A stretch of 64,000 bases of DNA from Davidsoniella eucalypti (Eukaryota > Ascomycota > Sordariomycetes > Microascales > Ceratocystidaceae), in the NCBI GenBank assembly GCA_004009845.1, contig RMBW01000054.1, forward strand, positions 124,001 through 188,000. The letters are read 5' to 3'. The number at the start of each line of letters is the position of its first letter. Position 1 is the stretch's first letter. This document shows positions 44,280-56,679 of this stretch, one piece after another. Under the pieces are notes generated by a model. It ran no database searches. It was given only the letters and a program-made list of their open reading frames with translations, and was not told the DNA's origin. A program made the translations under genes and the position numbers.

Positions 44280-45271
44280 CTATATAGTTCCAGCACCTCC
44301 AGTCACCCCATAACTATGTCCATTGACCACACCGTTAGCAGTCTCGACTCCATTGCCATTAGCCTCGGCCTTTTTGCTCTCCCAGAAAGCATGTTTCTCG
44401 GCAATGACTTGAGCAGCCATATCTCGTATCTCAGGAGTCACAATCTTCTCCTCGACATAGGCAAACTCAGTCAGATCAAGCTTTCCATTGGCTCTCTTTT
44501 CGTAATCGACCATTTGATGGAGTAGTTCAAGTTTGTCCAGGTCGTGGACAACGATGCTTTCGAATGTCTGGGAATCTTCGTATTCTTGCCAGATTTCACG
44601 GATCTGCTTGCCGGCAAGACCACCGTCGAAACGGCCTAGTAACGTTTTAGTAAGGTAGTCCATAGTTTCACTCTCGCGGCGAGACTTTTCAGGTTTAGGC
44701 ACGCCATCGACGGGTGTGATATCCCCAACAAGAAGCTCTGCCATATCATGAATAAGGGCCATCTTGATGCAACGATCCTGGTCAACACGGGCGGCAAGAC
44801 TAGCAGGAAGGATCATGGCCATGAGAGCCATTCTATACATGTGGTCGCTGATTGACTCGCAACTGGATAGTAGCATATTAGTTAGTAGTGTCATAATAAT
44901 ACTATGATAGTGGAACAAAAACCAAGACACTATAAGACAAGCGGACAGGTAGGTAGGGGTCTTACTATGTGACACCAAAGCGGCGCCATCCCTCGCGCTT
45001 TGTGGTTTTCAACCGTTCGAGAATATGCATGAATGGCACAGGACTAGCCGAGTTCTCTTCCGGTCTATAGTTGGTGCTCGACTTGTCCAAGGCCGCAGTG
45101 ACGGTCCAGTGGCCATCGACGTGGGGAGTGGGAACGACGCCCAGTTCTGCAAGGCGGTCACCAGTATCAGCAAAGACTCGATCAAAAAGGGGCAGCTTAG
45201 AAACAGAGTCTCTTAAAAGTTCATGCAGGTAAGCAAGCTGTGGACATACCTGGGATAGGGTGGTCAGTCAT
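44280..45271 (-). CDS. HD-domain 5'-nucleotidase-like protein (HDDC2 family)
   Basis: Three exons, 45250-45271, 44966-45146 and 44280-44862, give 261 residues. Donors are GTATGT and GTAAGA; acceptors are GCAG and CCAG. The HD phosphohydrolase metal ligands are visible: H75 (ISDHMYRMA), H106-D107 (ALIHDMAELL) and D175 (VVHDLDKLEL). The nearest relatives by motif are human HDDC2 and yeast YGK1/YBR242W, which act as 5'-deoxynucleotidases on dNMPs; the activity here is inferred. The last 25 residues are Gly/Asn-rich. The 22-nt first exon is supported because it restores the frame into ELGVVPTP. Confidence 0.9.
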
Positions 45272-46718
45272 GGTTGAGTGAGTCCGGGATGAGTGTGAGA
45301 TAAGAGCGTGCTTATGATTATGAAGCAAATTAATGGGTGAGTGGAGTTTATGAGAGATACTGCGACGGGTAGCACCTGGAATTAATGGCAGTTTACGGAG
45401 CAAGATAGACATGAGAAGAATATATATTTGTTCTCTGTGATCGATATCAAAAGCAACGATGATTGTAATTGCGCAGACAAGGCCAAGGCTGACTTGTGCC
45501 TCGATAAGAAACAGGGCAAGCGCTGCTGTATTTGTCCTTTTTTCCTCAAGATTAGGAATTGCCCAAAGTTGTTGTGGAGGCAAGGCAGAGGGGCGACAGT
45601 AGCTTCAAAGGTTCAAAATAAAAGTCCAAAGACAAAAACAAAAACAAGGCCGTAAAATAAGCAAAGCTGTAACGGGGTTCCCCCTAGCAGAGAAAACGGT
45701 ACTAAATAACCCGGATCGTCGCGGAAAAAGCCAGAACTAACTAATATGAGATGGACGGATCGCGGAAAAATGAATGAAAAGAATCGAGATCAATATTCAA
45801 CATCAAGTGCGTTGGCTGTACCAACACGCAAGTAGTGAATTTAAAGGAGATGGCCAGCTCTTATTTATAAGAATTATTTGCAAGAAGTACGATGGCTGCC
45901 AGTCACGCACTATCATTGTTTCACATTTTCGTCGTCCAGCTTGAGATCTTCGGCTCAGCATGTCTCTGGTTGGTTTTGGCCACAGTACGGTTTGATATAC
46001 CAAGCTTCAAAAAAGATGTATCTTTGATATACATAGCTGCCCAGCCCAATGCAGCCCGACAAGTTGACAGAATTAGAGCCAACCAGACAGCCAAGCAGAA
46101 TAGACGACACACTCGATTAGCCGGCTTCTTACAGTGCATTATCCTGTATTCCATGGCCTTCCACGGAGACCCAAGGATTCACAACTTGAAAGCACTCCGT
46201 GCTGTTCATCTCACAAACTTCTAAGCTTATTTACGTATCGTCATATCGAAGACGAAGAAATCAATGCAGGCTCTCGCTTACCCCTGCAGGTTTGTCTTCT
46301 TTGTACAAGATCTGATCTTGTTGAAGATTGTATCTAAAACGAACAAGAAAGATGGATGTAAACAAGCGCTACAGAACCAGTCACTTTTATCCATGGTATC
46401 AAGCTCCAAATAGCCTAGTCTCCTCTCCCGTGTTGCCACAGGAAGAATATTTCAACCAATCTCTGTACTGGCATTTGAAGTTGCTGAGTTTACTCACATG
46501 GGGGTTAAGCGCCACTTAACCCTAGGTCAAAATCCATTACGCTAAATATAGAGACACAATAAACACTAGTTTCAAACAATAACTTGTACTCATTCACATG
46601 AACCATGAAAAGATATCAAGGTACAATCGATAAAGGATCATAATCTATTTAGGGTATCGGTTCATAAGAGAGTCGTTGGATGCTGAAAACCACAGAAAAC
46701 TTATCCCAGTCTAATTGC
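45272..46718. other. Intergenic (1.4 kb), no gene recognised
   Basis: Short frames occur on both strands around 45890-46230. The minus-strand one has a hydrophobic segment (CLAVWLALILSTC), but no family is recognised and the plus frame in the same place is equally open. The right part is the 3' side of the rhodanese gene. Confidence 0.4.
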
Positions 46719-47214
46719 CTAGTAGCCGGCCTGCCAGAGGTCTCTGTTATAGCCCTCCGTCAAGATCTCCTCCTCGCCATATAGCTCCTGCCAGCCGACG
46801 AAGCCACCATCGAGGACAACCACGTTCTGCTTCTTGTTACCGGAGCCAGAGCGGTCCATCTCGCGCAGATACTTGATGGCGGCACTGGGACCACGCTGCT
46901 GGGACAGCGCACAATGGAATACAACGGTGTCTTTACTTTCGAACTTACGTAGCAGCGTAGGGATCATGGCATCGACGGTGTTGGACGGCACGTTGGTACA
47001 ACCCTTGATATGGCCACCAATGTAGTCTAGGAAAAGCACGTGTTAGCATCGGCGTAGATAGCGAGATAGAAATAAAACAGAGGTGCGTACCACTGTCTCT
47101 GACATCGACTATGGCAAAAGAGGGATCTTCTTTCTTGCCCTGGTGCGCCAAGATCATAGAGGACAAGTCTTGCGCCGTGATGCGCTTGAGGCTGGCGATA
47201 GTCATAGTAGACAT
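46719..47214 (-). CDS. Cdc25-like rhodanese phosphatase (Ych1/Ibp1 type)
   Basis: Exons 47091-47214 and 46719-47026 give 143 residues. The intron (donor GTACGC, acceptor CCTAG) joins IVDVRDS to DYIGGHIKG across a split Asp codon. This is a single rhodanese domain with the active loop C80-x5-R86 (HCALSQQRGP), the signature of small fungal Cdc25-like phosphatases (S. pombe Ibp1, S. cerevisiae Ych1) and related arsenate reductases. DVRD and GGHIKG are the usual rhodanese landmarks. The ATG at 47214 (MSTMTIASL) fits the family start. Whether it acts on phosphotyrosine or arsenate cannot be told. Confidence 0.92.
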
Positions 47215-49280
47215 TGTATGAGGATAGCGGAGAAATAGCGTGAAAGCAAGAGAAAAAGCCGAGCGAACAGACAAGCAAGAGGAAGCCGCTTCTAGGAGCT
47301 TTGCTGTTGGTTTTATAAACTTGTCGATTGGGTTTATCTGTATAGAAACTTCGCGAAGCTTGGGCTCTGTTTGGCCTAGACCAAAGTCGAAGTGGAAACC
47401 TTTTTTTTTTTGGCGTGCCTAGAAAAGCAATCGCTTGAATTTCCTTGGCCTAACAAGGAAATAAGAAAATAAGAGCTAAGGTTAAGGTAATGAACGACAA
47501 GCTATTCTGGAGAAAGAGGGGAAACAAGTGTGATGGAAAGAGCCAGAGAGAAAACAAGAACACAATGTCGTCCATCGCCATGGTATTTATATGTAGAGCA
47601 GATCCAAGATACATTCGACATTCGACTCGTACACTAGTGCTTCGCCGTATAGGAAATAGTCTGAATGCTGGTGCTTGATTGCCCGATTCGAGAGTAACCC
47701 AAGCAAATGCCAGTGCCGTCAGCAAATTATCTCAGCTTATGACTCCCTTCCATCCACTTCTTCCGAACAACATCTCTAGACCAACAGCCAGTTGCATTGC
47801 TGGCTATTCCTTGCTTCCGAAGATAGACCTCCAGATACACATCACCGTAAGGAGGTCTGCTATAATAAGCCTCATCGGCATCTCTTACTACTTGGGTCTT
47901 GAGCTTTCGGTCTCGCCTGCTCCATTCTTCGCAGCACCAATACAGTTGTGTATAGTAGCTTGCCTTGTTATTTCAAGTTTCTACCTTTTGAGCCAAACAT
48001 GGGAAAGAAATATATACAGAATGACTCCTAAACCTAGCCAGGCAAGCACATGTTAGTCAGTTGACGCCCGACCTCTCACAAGACAGCGTCAGCGACAAAC
48101 ACGCTGCAGAACACAGCCTTGCTTTCGGAGTTTGGCGCGGTCTTTGGGGTCTAGAACATACACCATCGCAGGGTGTACTTATGTCGAGAATGCTGTACTC
48201 TTCAAGGCGTCTGTCCTGTCTCGAGAACCTCAACCCTTCCCGCAAACAGTCAGACCAGCAACTGCGCAGTAAGAACGAGGCTTTTCTCTTGTCGCTTTCT
48301 CACTGTGGCTAAGTGGGTTTCTTCATTTTATATGCATACAACAATACAGTAGATGCCTCGGTCTAAACATGCCTCTTGATGCGCTAATCGCCTTACAAAA
48401 GCTACTTCTTCCTCCCGTATCGATGAGAGAGAACGAGAGGACGGGAATGGCAGACAATCCAAAACGGTGCTTCCCGGAGGCATCCTATCTAATAGGGCTG
48501 CAGTCAAGAAAGCTGCCCCGAGCGCATGAGCCAGCAGGCAAATGCAACATAGGGTTTGATTCAACGTGAGCTAAGCATATATATAGATACACTCTCAGAT
48601 GCAGAACCGTGGCATTGGATCCATACCTCAGCTCACTTGGTTTGAATTATCTCTCTTACTATCGTCCTCTAGTACTCCGGACTCGCGGCATTTATAGAGA
48701 TATCGTCCAGGCCGCTGACTTCTCATGATGGAAGAATGAAGTCAACAAAACAAAGGCCTCTGCCGTGTGGTATTAGCTCGTTCATGGTATTGCTCTACCA
48801 TGATACTATATTTAAACTAGACACACACAACATCTGACATGTTACATACAGCATATATTCGCCTTGCCCAGGGGGTTGAGGGCACTACGCAAGGGCAACA
48901 TCGTCTACCAAAAATACAGTCATAAAAAAGATGCACAAACTTGGAGCTCAACGAAAGCTGATGGGGTCGTGGGGTCGTAATACAAAAAGGCTTACTACTG
49001 TTTTCTGTAGTCAGCTCTACCTAGAATAATACTGACATTGCCACTATAGCTACCGTTAACAAAATAATGTGTATCTCTGCATACAAAGAAAAAAGAGAAG
49101 AAAAACAGAGCAAGAAGCCAAACCACTATGACAAACAAACTAAGTAGCCGTACGCATAGATTTCCTAAACACCATGTAAAAATGGACATTGTTAACACCG
49201 TAACATGAATCATTTCTTTTTCTAGACACATGGAGTTAAGAAACAGTCCCTTGTTCTGTCGCACTCGTCCGTGAGACTAG
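47215..49280. other. Intergenic (2.1 kb), no gene recognised
   Basis: It includes the promoter of the rhodanese gene and the 3' flank of ada2. Frames at 47679-48056 (plus) and 48328-48564 (minus) show no domain and no conserved pattern. Confidence 0.5.
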
Positions 49281-50998
49281 TTAGGCCTTACCAATCCAGC
49301 CAGCATGAATGAGGAAATCAAAGATACGGCCAACCTTCTGAGAATCAATATGTACGATTTCCTTCGCTTGCTTCTTCTTCAGCATACCATTGCCCTTCAA
49401 AGCCTCCTTGAGCAGCTGCTCCTTGATCATCAAGTACGGCTTGGGCTGGATGCGAATCACTTCGCAAAGCTTGACTTCCTCTGGCGTGAGAAGGTGTAGA
49501 TCGGGCGCGTTCTCTTGTGTGAGTGTGAGTGGCGTAACACCAGAAATTGGCGGCGGCACGTGTTTGAGCTTAGTGGCAGTAGACACGCCATTTGACGTCC
49601 CATTCGACATCCCGTACGATGTTCCGTTCGTAGTGCTATTTGATGTCTCGCCAGAAGTTTCCGTGGATTCCTTCTTGACGGGTGGAGGGTTCTTTTCTAC
49701 TATCTCGGGTGCCGTAGGACCGGTTCCGGCAGGTGGTAAGCTCATTCTCTGTGGCAAATCAGAGGCAACGAGCAGAGCCGCACCACTTGGCGGTTCTGGT
49801 GGTGGCTGGCCCTTGGACCGCTGGAGACCGGCAAGACGGTCACGATCCATGGAACCCATAGGTGTCGCTTTCTGGATGCGTTGTTGCTTCTCGATCTCGT
49901 ACTTTTCACCACTCTTCAAGTCACCAATTTTTGAGCTACGCCACTCTTGAAGCTGTGAAATGGCTTGTCGCATGTTGAGCTCATCAACAAGACCCTGGCA
50001 AAAATTCTCATAATCGCGATGGTTCATCATACGAGCATAAGGCTTCGCTTTGAGGAGCAAATCCTTCTCTTCCTTTGTCCGTTTCTTTTCCAGCTTGATG
50101 TTTTCTCGGTAATCCAAAAGGTTGTGCTCGAAAACGACCTTCTTCCTTTGGACACGTTGAGTGAGGCGATTATTGTAAATGTCCATAACAGTAAGCTTGA
50201 GGTCCATCTCTGGTTCTAGTTCGCCGGTCCTTGGGTTTATACCGTCCCCGGGGTCAAACTGCATGAGCTGAACTGCTTCTTCGGCCTCGTTGGCGTGTTC
50301 CGTCTCGAACTCAAGACGACCAGGCATATACCCTTGAATCTCGTGACATGATGGAACCGAAGCGGTGGGTTTGGTTTTGGGTGCCAATGCCGGTGCATTC
50401 TTGGCCCTATCTCGTCCTTCCTCGATTCGTCTCTTCTTTTGTGCTTGGAACTCTTCGCGAGAAACTCTGTTTGTAAGTTGATTATCGTATGGGCTGCATT
50501 GTTTCGGAAGCGGAAATGCTGGGGAGCGGACATAGACTTCAAGGTAATGATCACGGACTTCATCTTTGGTTCTATAGCCACCAATGTGATCTGCAATATC
50601 AGCCCAAGAACCAAGACCGTAAATTTCGCAACCTTCCAACAACAAGAGTTCCTCGTCCGCACCCCAGTCTTCGTGGAATATAGGAAAGCTATTTTGCTCG
50701 ATAACTTTGAATGGATGTGATTCGGGTTTGTGGGCATTGCTGGACTCTCCCTTCGCAAAGCACTGTACGCAGAGATCGTACTCGTTGCATGCCTGGTGAG
50801 CACATCGGATGCGAACCTAAAGAAAGCAGGAAAGAAGACAAGTTAGCAACGAATTAAAAGCATGGCTTACAGCTGTATGCGGGTAAGTTGGACTTGATCA
50901 CGTACTGTGGATGTGATATCTGCAGAACAGACGTCGCAAACATATTTCACGCCACCTTCTCCGCCCCGTACGGCAGTCTTCTTACGGATGACACCCAT
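49281..50998 (-). CDS. ada2: SAGA transcriptional adaptor Ada2
   Basis: Exons 50906-50998 and 49281-50816 give 542 residues. The 89-nt intron (donor GTACGT, acceptor TTAG) falls inside the zinc finger in phase 0. A ZZ-type finger spans residues 21-65 (C21, C24, C36, C41, C47, C50, H60, H65). A SANT/Myb-like domain follows at about 73-125 (DWGADEELLLLEG, GLGSWADIADHIG). The middle is an Ada2 helical region, then a Ser/Thr/Asn linker, and the C-terminal SWIRM domain covers about 455-542 (IHAGWIGKA end). Ada2 partners Gcn5 and Ada3 in the SAGA/ADA histone acetyltransferase modules in the nucleus. Order and length are normal. Confidence 0.96.
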
Positions 50999-51888
50999 AC
51001 CGGGAAATCAGATATCGTGGCGCCAGTATGAAATGCAACAGGTGAGAATTGCTAATATGTTCTATATCATATAGTGAAGAAAAGAAAAAAATGTGTGTGT
51101 CGAGAGTATTTGATTACGAGAACAAAGCTATCGGATGGAGGGATAAGTGACTTCGTCGGCAATGCGTCGTACAATATAATATATAGAAATATAGCAATTG
51201 ATGCTGTGACGTTTGCAGGCTTAGCGTGGCAAGCAAGGCTGGAAATCGAAGGCGTGATGTCACTCGGCGGCAATTTGTTACGATAATTAAAGCCGATCGC
51301 GAATTAGAACACAGGCAAGTAAAGTGAGAAATAGAGGGATGTGGGAGATATTAATGGTATTGTAACGGATGCTAGAGATTCAGCGACAATAGTTGAACTT
51401 GGTAAATTATTGGTTTCGATGGATTTATCGTCCAATGCGATGCGATGCGAATGCGATTTAACAATCACGATGCGCAAGGAACTCACTCTGTGCTAAGGCC
51501 TCGGTCCTGGTGGATTGCTCTGTCAATGGCGCGCTGTTTTTGCTGACTGGTCAGGCTAGCCGATGATAAGCCGATAAAAACAAGGGTCTACTGGTTTAAA
51601 ATAGGGTTAATGTATAATTGGTATCAAGTGTACAACAGAAGACTTGTATGTATCTTGAAGAGCATAAAGCACCGTATATACCCGGCCCAATCACATCCAC
51701 TTATTCTTCATTCCTGACTTTGAATTGTGACATCGCACTTGATCTGCTATACATACTACTACACATGTTAGTGGGGTCAATCTGAGCTGCGCAGCACTAA
51801 GAGCCGCTATATATAAGGAGTCCCGTCGATCAACTAACAAAAGTATTTTTCTAATCAACTCTACATCAGTGCGCTTCAGAAGAAAAAA
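50999..51888. other. Divergent intergenic between ada2 and the galT gene
   Basis: 890 bp between two starts facing away from each other. No gene is seen. The last 80 bp hold the TATA box of the uridylyltransferase gene. Confidence 0.6.
51808..51817 (+). promoter_or_regulatory. TATA box of the uridylyltransferase gene
   Basis: TATATATAAG begins 81 bp before the start codon at 51889, a typical spacing for a regulated fungal promoter. Confidence 0.65.
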
Positions 51889-53300
51889 ATGTCTGAAGAA
51901 AGCATCCTAAACGACATATCCCATCGGAGATTCAACCCTCTGCGAGGATCGTGGCTTCTTGTATCGCCGCATCGCATGAAGCGACCTTGGCAGTACGTTT
52001 GGTTCCACCTATCTAGGTTCTCCTTAGGGCTACTAACGTCCACTCTCTTCGGAACGCCACAGAGGTGCCCAAGAATCACCAGCTAAAAGTGATTTACCGA
52101 GTTATGACCCAAAGGTATGGCTTCTTCTATCTCTTTTAGGTTACCGCTTCTCACTTACACTGATTTCATATAGTGCTATTTATGCCCGGGTAACCCTAGA
52201 GCTGAGGGAGAATCTAACCCTGACTATGAAGATGTCTTTGTCTTCGTGAATGACTACAGTGCTGTTAAGGACCAGCAAAGGGAATACCAACCAGAGGATA
52301 CCTCGAACAGTGAGTGAATCTTACACTGATTAGAAGAAAGAAAAGCAGAACTTAAGATGGCTGACTTGTAATATCACCGAGTAGATCTAGCCGCAAGTCT
52401 CCTCCGGGCAGAGGCCGCAACTGGCCTTTGCTATGTCCTCACATTCTCCCCAAACCACAATGTGACCTTACCGGATATGACGCCGATTGAGATATTGCCG
52501 ATTATTGATCTCTGGTCTCGGCTATATGCCGAGAACTTGTCCCCAAGCAACCCGTTGGCGCAGCTAGCGTCTACTGTCGACATTATGGCCAAGCCATGCG
52601 CCCATTCCATTGCAAAGCCATCTTCGCAGCTGAAGTATCTGCAGATATTTGAGAACAAAGGCGCTGCAATGGGATGCTCAAACCCACATCCTCATTGCCA
52701 GGCATGGGGCATTTCCACTATGCCCGAAGAACCGTCTATCGAATTGTTCAACATGTCAAAGTATCGCGCCGAGAATCAGGGCCGTCACCTCATAGGCGAT
52801 TACGTCCAAGTGGAGTTGGAGAAAAAGGAACGTATCGTCTATGAGAACGATAGCTTTCTAGTGGTATGTCCTTGGTGGGCAGTTTGGCCATTCGAGGTTC
52901 TCTTGCTCTCAAAGAGACACTTACGCGCCATTGTTGAGTTCACGAAGGATGAGAGACTTCACTTTGCGCAAGCGATTCATGAAATAACTACACGTTACGA
53001 TAATCTATTCGAGTGCAGCTTTCCATACAGTAAGTATCAGATATTCAACTCGAAATATTCATACTAACATGTTTAGGTTCGGGAATTCACCAGGCACCTT
53101 TGATCGGGAGTGAAGCTGAGATAAACGATAGTTACTTTCACATGCACTTTTATCCACCCTTGCTACGCTCAGCAACCGTCAAGAAGTTTTTAGTTGGATT
53201 CGAGTTGATGGGAGAGCCGCAGAGAGATCTCACTCCCGAGCAAGCAGCTATGAAATTGCGTAACGCAAGTGGTGATCTATATCGGAAATCTCTTTCGTGA
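51889..53300 (+). CDS. GAL7: Galactose-1-phosphate uridylyltransferase
   Basis: Five exons, 51889-51992, 52063-52114, 52174-52309, 52385-53029 and 53077-53300, give 386 residues. Introns have GT-AG ends, and two show TACTAAC branch points (52031, 53062). The active-site motif SNPHPHCQAW sits near residues 193-202; its second His is the one that forms the uridylyl intermediate. RFNPLRGSWLLVSPHR and CYLCPGN near the N-terminus are family marks, the latter with zinc-ligand cysteines. The enzyme swaps UMP between UDP-glucose and galactose-1-phosphate in the Leloir pathway in the cytosol. No galactokinase or epimerase is nearby. Confidence 0.96.
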
Positions 53301-53390
53301 GATTAGATATTGAAGAAATTTAAATTCAAGATTTACAGTAATACGGCATTATGGTTATCATAAATAGGAAATTCCGAATATATGTGGTGA

Positions 53391-53968
53391 TCAAGCTTCG
53401 ACATAGAAGTCGCGGGCGTAAATCATCCAGGCGATGCCGCTAGAGGCAAACATCAAAGGAAGCATCTGAGGTCCGCCGAGCTTCATAGTCTTGAAGACAC
53501 CAAGTTCTAGAGTGAAGTGACCTAGAGCAACGACATAGGTCCAGATACCGATATCGTACATAGGCCCAAAGCTCAGATGGTATGAGACATAGCAGCGGAC
53601 AATGCTAGTCAGAAGAGTCCACGTGGCAAAGCAACGAGCAGCCACGGGTGTAATCTGGTCAACGCCCTCTTGGCCCGGCGCAGCAGGCACAAGCTTATCA
53701 ACAGAGTCTTCAGGGTTGAATGTTGGCGTGGCCTTGCCTAGTTTGAGGTTCTTAACAAATAGGCCATTGTACATACGGCGAGTATAGTGCAGAGTGATCA
53801 AGTTCTGGGCCGAGTTTCCAATGGCGATCAGAGAAAGCTAAAGGCATAATCAGTATGTGGCGTGATGTTAAGTGCCGAGGGACATAAGGGGATAAATCGT
53901 ACACTTAACATATAATAGGGAAGGTAACCCTTAGCTGGTGGCAACCACTCTGCAATGATAGCTTCCAT
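53391..53968 (-). CDS. erg28: Ergosterol biosynthesis scaffold protein Erg28
   Basis: Exons 53903-53968 and 53391-53837 give 170 residues. The intron (donor GTACGA, acceptor TTTAG) lies after the codon for Ser22. Family marks are KGYLPYYML, LHYTRRMYNG, the V-A-A-R-C-F-A-T-W-T block and IWTYVVALGHFTLE. Four hydrophobic helices fit an ER membrane protein. Erg28 tethers the C-4 demethylation enzymes (Erg25, Erg26, Erg27) in the ER. It shares a divergent 464-bp promoter with an ER lipid reductase gene. Confidence 0.95.
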
Positions 53969-54432
53969 TATGAATCAATGTAAAAAGAAATGATAATAAT
54001 GACCTTGATAATGAGACGATCAGAATGTATTCTGATTGATGAAGCTATAAAAAAAAAACTTTTGTAAAGGAGTTGTGTTGTTGTACTTGTTAGCAAGGAA
54101 TTTGTTAAATCCGAAATTGGCGGTTATACCTAGAGCAATAAGGAGCTGATCTAATCCGAGCTACACAGTATACACACGGTGCATACAACCGCTATTCTGC
54201 ATATTATTCGTGTAAGATTAAGCCAGATATACATATGTTGTTACAGTGCGAGCCCCCAGTATGATGTATCCTTGGAAGGAGCGGCATATGTTACATAGTA
54301 GCTTCTCAACGAATTTAGGACCCCACCACTTAAACTTTTACGTTGGTTTCCTCAACTTCCGTATCTTCCTTTCCTTCATAATATATCGCCCAGCAACTAA
54401 ATCTACAGCGTTGCATCTTTGATATCATCACG
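53969..54432. promoter_or_regulatory. Shared divergent promoter of erg28 and the 3-oxoacyl-CoA reductase gene
   Basis: A 464-bp gap between start codons facing away from each other, both for ER lipid-synthesis proteins. It holds an A-run near 54049 and no open frame. Joint control is plausible but no named site was identified. Confidence 0.5.
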
Positions 54433-55609
54433 ATGGACTATCTTTCGAACTTGACTATCCCAGAGCCGATACAGTGGCTGTTGATGGCCCTGGGCGGATC
54501 TATCGTCATTGGCAAAGCCCTCAATATTCTACAGTTTATCTTCAACGTGTTCTTGCTTAGCGGTACCAATGTAAGTATTTCCTGTGCCCATGATCATTGG
54601 CCTTGCCCTGTGTACCAACGCCATAGTTTGAAACGCGTATAGACGCTTCGGCTCTTATGTACCAAGTTATGGTAACGAGCTAAACTCAGCAATAATGGCA
54701 ACCCTATCTTACCAATACAACGCTGACCACCCTATTCCTCATATGCAGCTGAGCAAGTATGGCAAACCTGGAACCTGGGCTGTTGTCACCGGTGCCTCTG
54801 ACGGCCTCGGCAAGGAGTTTGCGACACAGCTGGCGGCCAAGGGCTTCAACTTGGTTCTCGTTTCGCGCACCAAGTCAAAGCTGGATGCTCTTGCGGCCGA
54901 ACTGGAGGAGAAGTATGCTGCCAAGAACCTCAAGACTAAGGTCATTGTGATGGACTACGCCGAGGACAAAGACGAAGACTACAACAACCTGGCTGCTAAT
55001 GTTATGGGACTGGATATTGGCATCCTGATCAACAACGTTGGCCAGAGCCACAGCATACCCGTGCCGTTCCTCGAGACCCACAAAAACGAACTTCAGAACA
55101 TTGTTACTATCAATTGTCTCGGAACCCTTAAGACCACCCAGATTATCGCCCCAATCATGGTCCAGCGTCGCAATGGTCTCATTCTTAACATGGGATCGTT
55201 CTCCGGCTGGATCCCTACTCCTTACCTTGCTACCTACGGAGGCTCTAAGGCTTTCCTGCAACACTGGAGCGAGTCTATCGCTGCCGAGCTCAAGCCCGAT
55301 GGTATTGATGTTCAGCTTGTTCTCAGCTACCTGGTCACTACTGCCATGAGCAAAGTGCGTCGTACCAGCGCTCTGATTCCCAATCCCCGTGGCTTTGTTA
55401 AGAGCACCCTGAGCAAGCTGGGCTTGGGTGGTTTCCAGCGCAACTCTGTTACCATCACTCCTTGGTGGGGTCATGCTCTGATGCTGTGGGCTGTTGAGAG
55501 CACTATTACCGTCAACAACACTCTAGCCATCTACTACAACCTGATGATGCACAAGGACATTCGCAAGCGCGCCCTGAAGAAGGCCGCTCGTGAAGCCAAG
55601 AAGGAGTAG
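54433..55609 (+). CDS. Very-long-chain 3-oxoacyl-CoA reductase (Ifa38/KCR type)
   Basis: Exons 54433-54570 and 54749-55609 give 332 residues. The 178-nt intron (donor GTAAGT, acceptor TGCAG) joins LLSGTN to LSKYGKPGTW, the usual layout at this point of the family. One N-terminal membrane helix (about 15-45) leads into a short-chain dehydrogenase domain with the cofactor motif TGASDGLG (60-67), NNVGQ, catalytic Ser in MGSFSGW, and Tyr-x3-Lys in YGGSK (Y near 208). The lysine-rich C-terminus (KKAAREAKKE) suits ER retention. It reduces 3-oxoacyl-CoA in the elongation cycle of very-long-chain fatty acids. The second exon is highly biased to C-ending codons. Confidence 0.93.
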
Positions 55610-56679
55610 ATAAAAACACATAAGGAATACCTATGGATGGAATTGGATGGCAGCCGCCGGCAGGTGTCGGCATACTGCCGCGCTAGTGAGAGCTATCGAA
55701 GCTCCGTCGGGCACGCGTAGATGCGAGCGTCTCCAGATATAGGCAGCATTAGATGAAAAGTGGACTGTAATGAATCATGAAGTACATACTTGAACGCCAA
55801 CAAAAGTGATATGAGTAGTCAATATCAACACTATAAATTACTGTGCATTATATAGTTGTATGCTCAGCCTTGCGTCCGCATTAGGCTTAGCGCGCCTTCT
55901 GGTCCAGGGCGGCTGGCCAGCTTTTTTTTTTTTTTTGGCTGTCGCGAAAATTCCACGCGTTGCTGGGGCGCTATTCAAGCAACTGTCAAGGCACTGTTTT
56001 TCCACCAGCTCAGCTTAGCGGCTTGTCCTGTCTAGCTCTAGATCTTGGCCTACACTCTCGCTCCTAGTTTAATTTTCCTTAAAGGCTTCTACAGAAACAG
56101 CTTGGATTTTGCTATCCAAATCTGAAATCTGCCGGCGCCTGTTTTAATTGTTGGGTTCACGACGACAAAGGGCAATCAATAACAGCAACCACAACCACAA
56201 CCACAACGGCAACAGCCGCCCTTCGCAACTCTCTGTGATTGGACCGCCTTCTGCTGTTTCTATTTACTTCATCGTCATCGCCTCTGTAACGCAACTGACT
56301 CGACTGGTACTGGCGCTGTTGCAGTTTGCCTTGGCCTTGACGATTAATTTAACAACACCAAGAAACAGACGTCACACCATCGCCAATAGTCTGTTTGTTT
56401 ATCTGCCGGTATATCGCTATTTCTATTTACCTGTCTTGCTAGACACTTTCGCTCGCTTTTCATCCTACCGCCAATCGATCGCTATCGAAAAGCCAACGCC
56501 AAAACTACCTTGGTGGAATCGGCCAATTGCCAACTTCGTCTCATCGCCGATCGACGTGATACTTGGTTCCCAGCCGAATCTGCGCTCTAGAACACACGGC
56601 TCCCGTGACTGGCCGAGTACACTTCCACTTCCACCGCTACCTCGATCTCGATCTCTAGTGTTTGTTTCTAGACGTCAGA
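55610..56679. other. Intergenic and probable leader of the nucleoporin gene
   Basis: It contains a T-run near 55922-55936 and a C/A-rich stretch (56180-56220). A frame open from 56148 through 56789 has no ATG of its own, so it is not called as a gene. The right part probably belongs to the leader of the nucleoporin transcript. Confidence 0.5.

Noticed and set aside
45892..46224. 110-codon plus-strand frame between the HD and rhodanese genes
   Set aside because: Both strands are open in the same place, neither has a known domain, and the hydrophobic stretches are short and unsupported by context.
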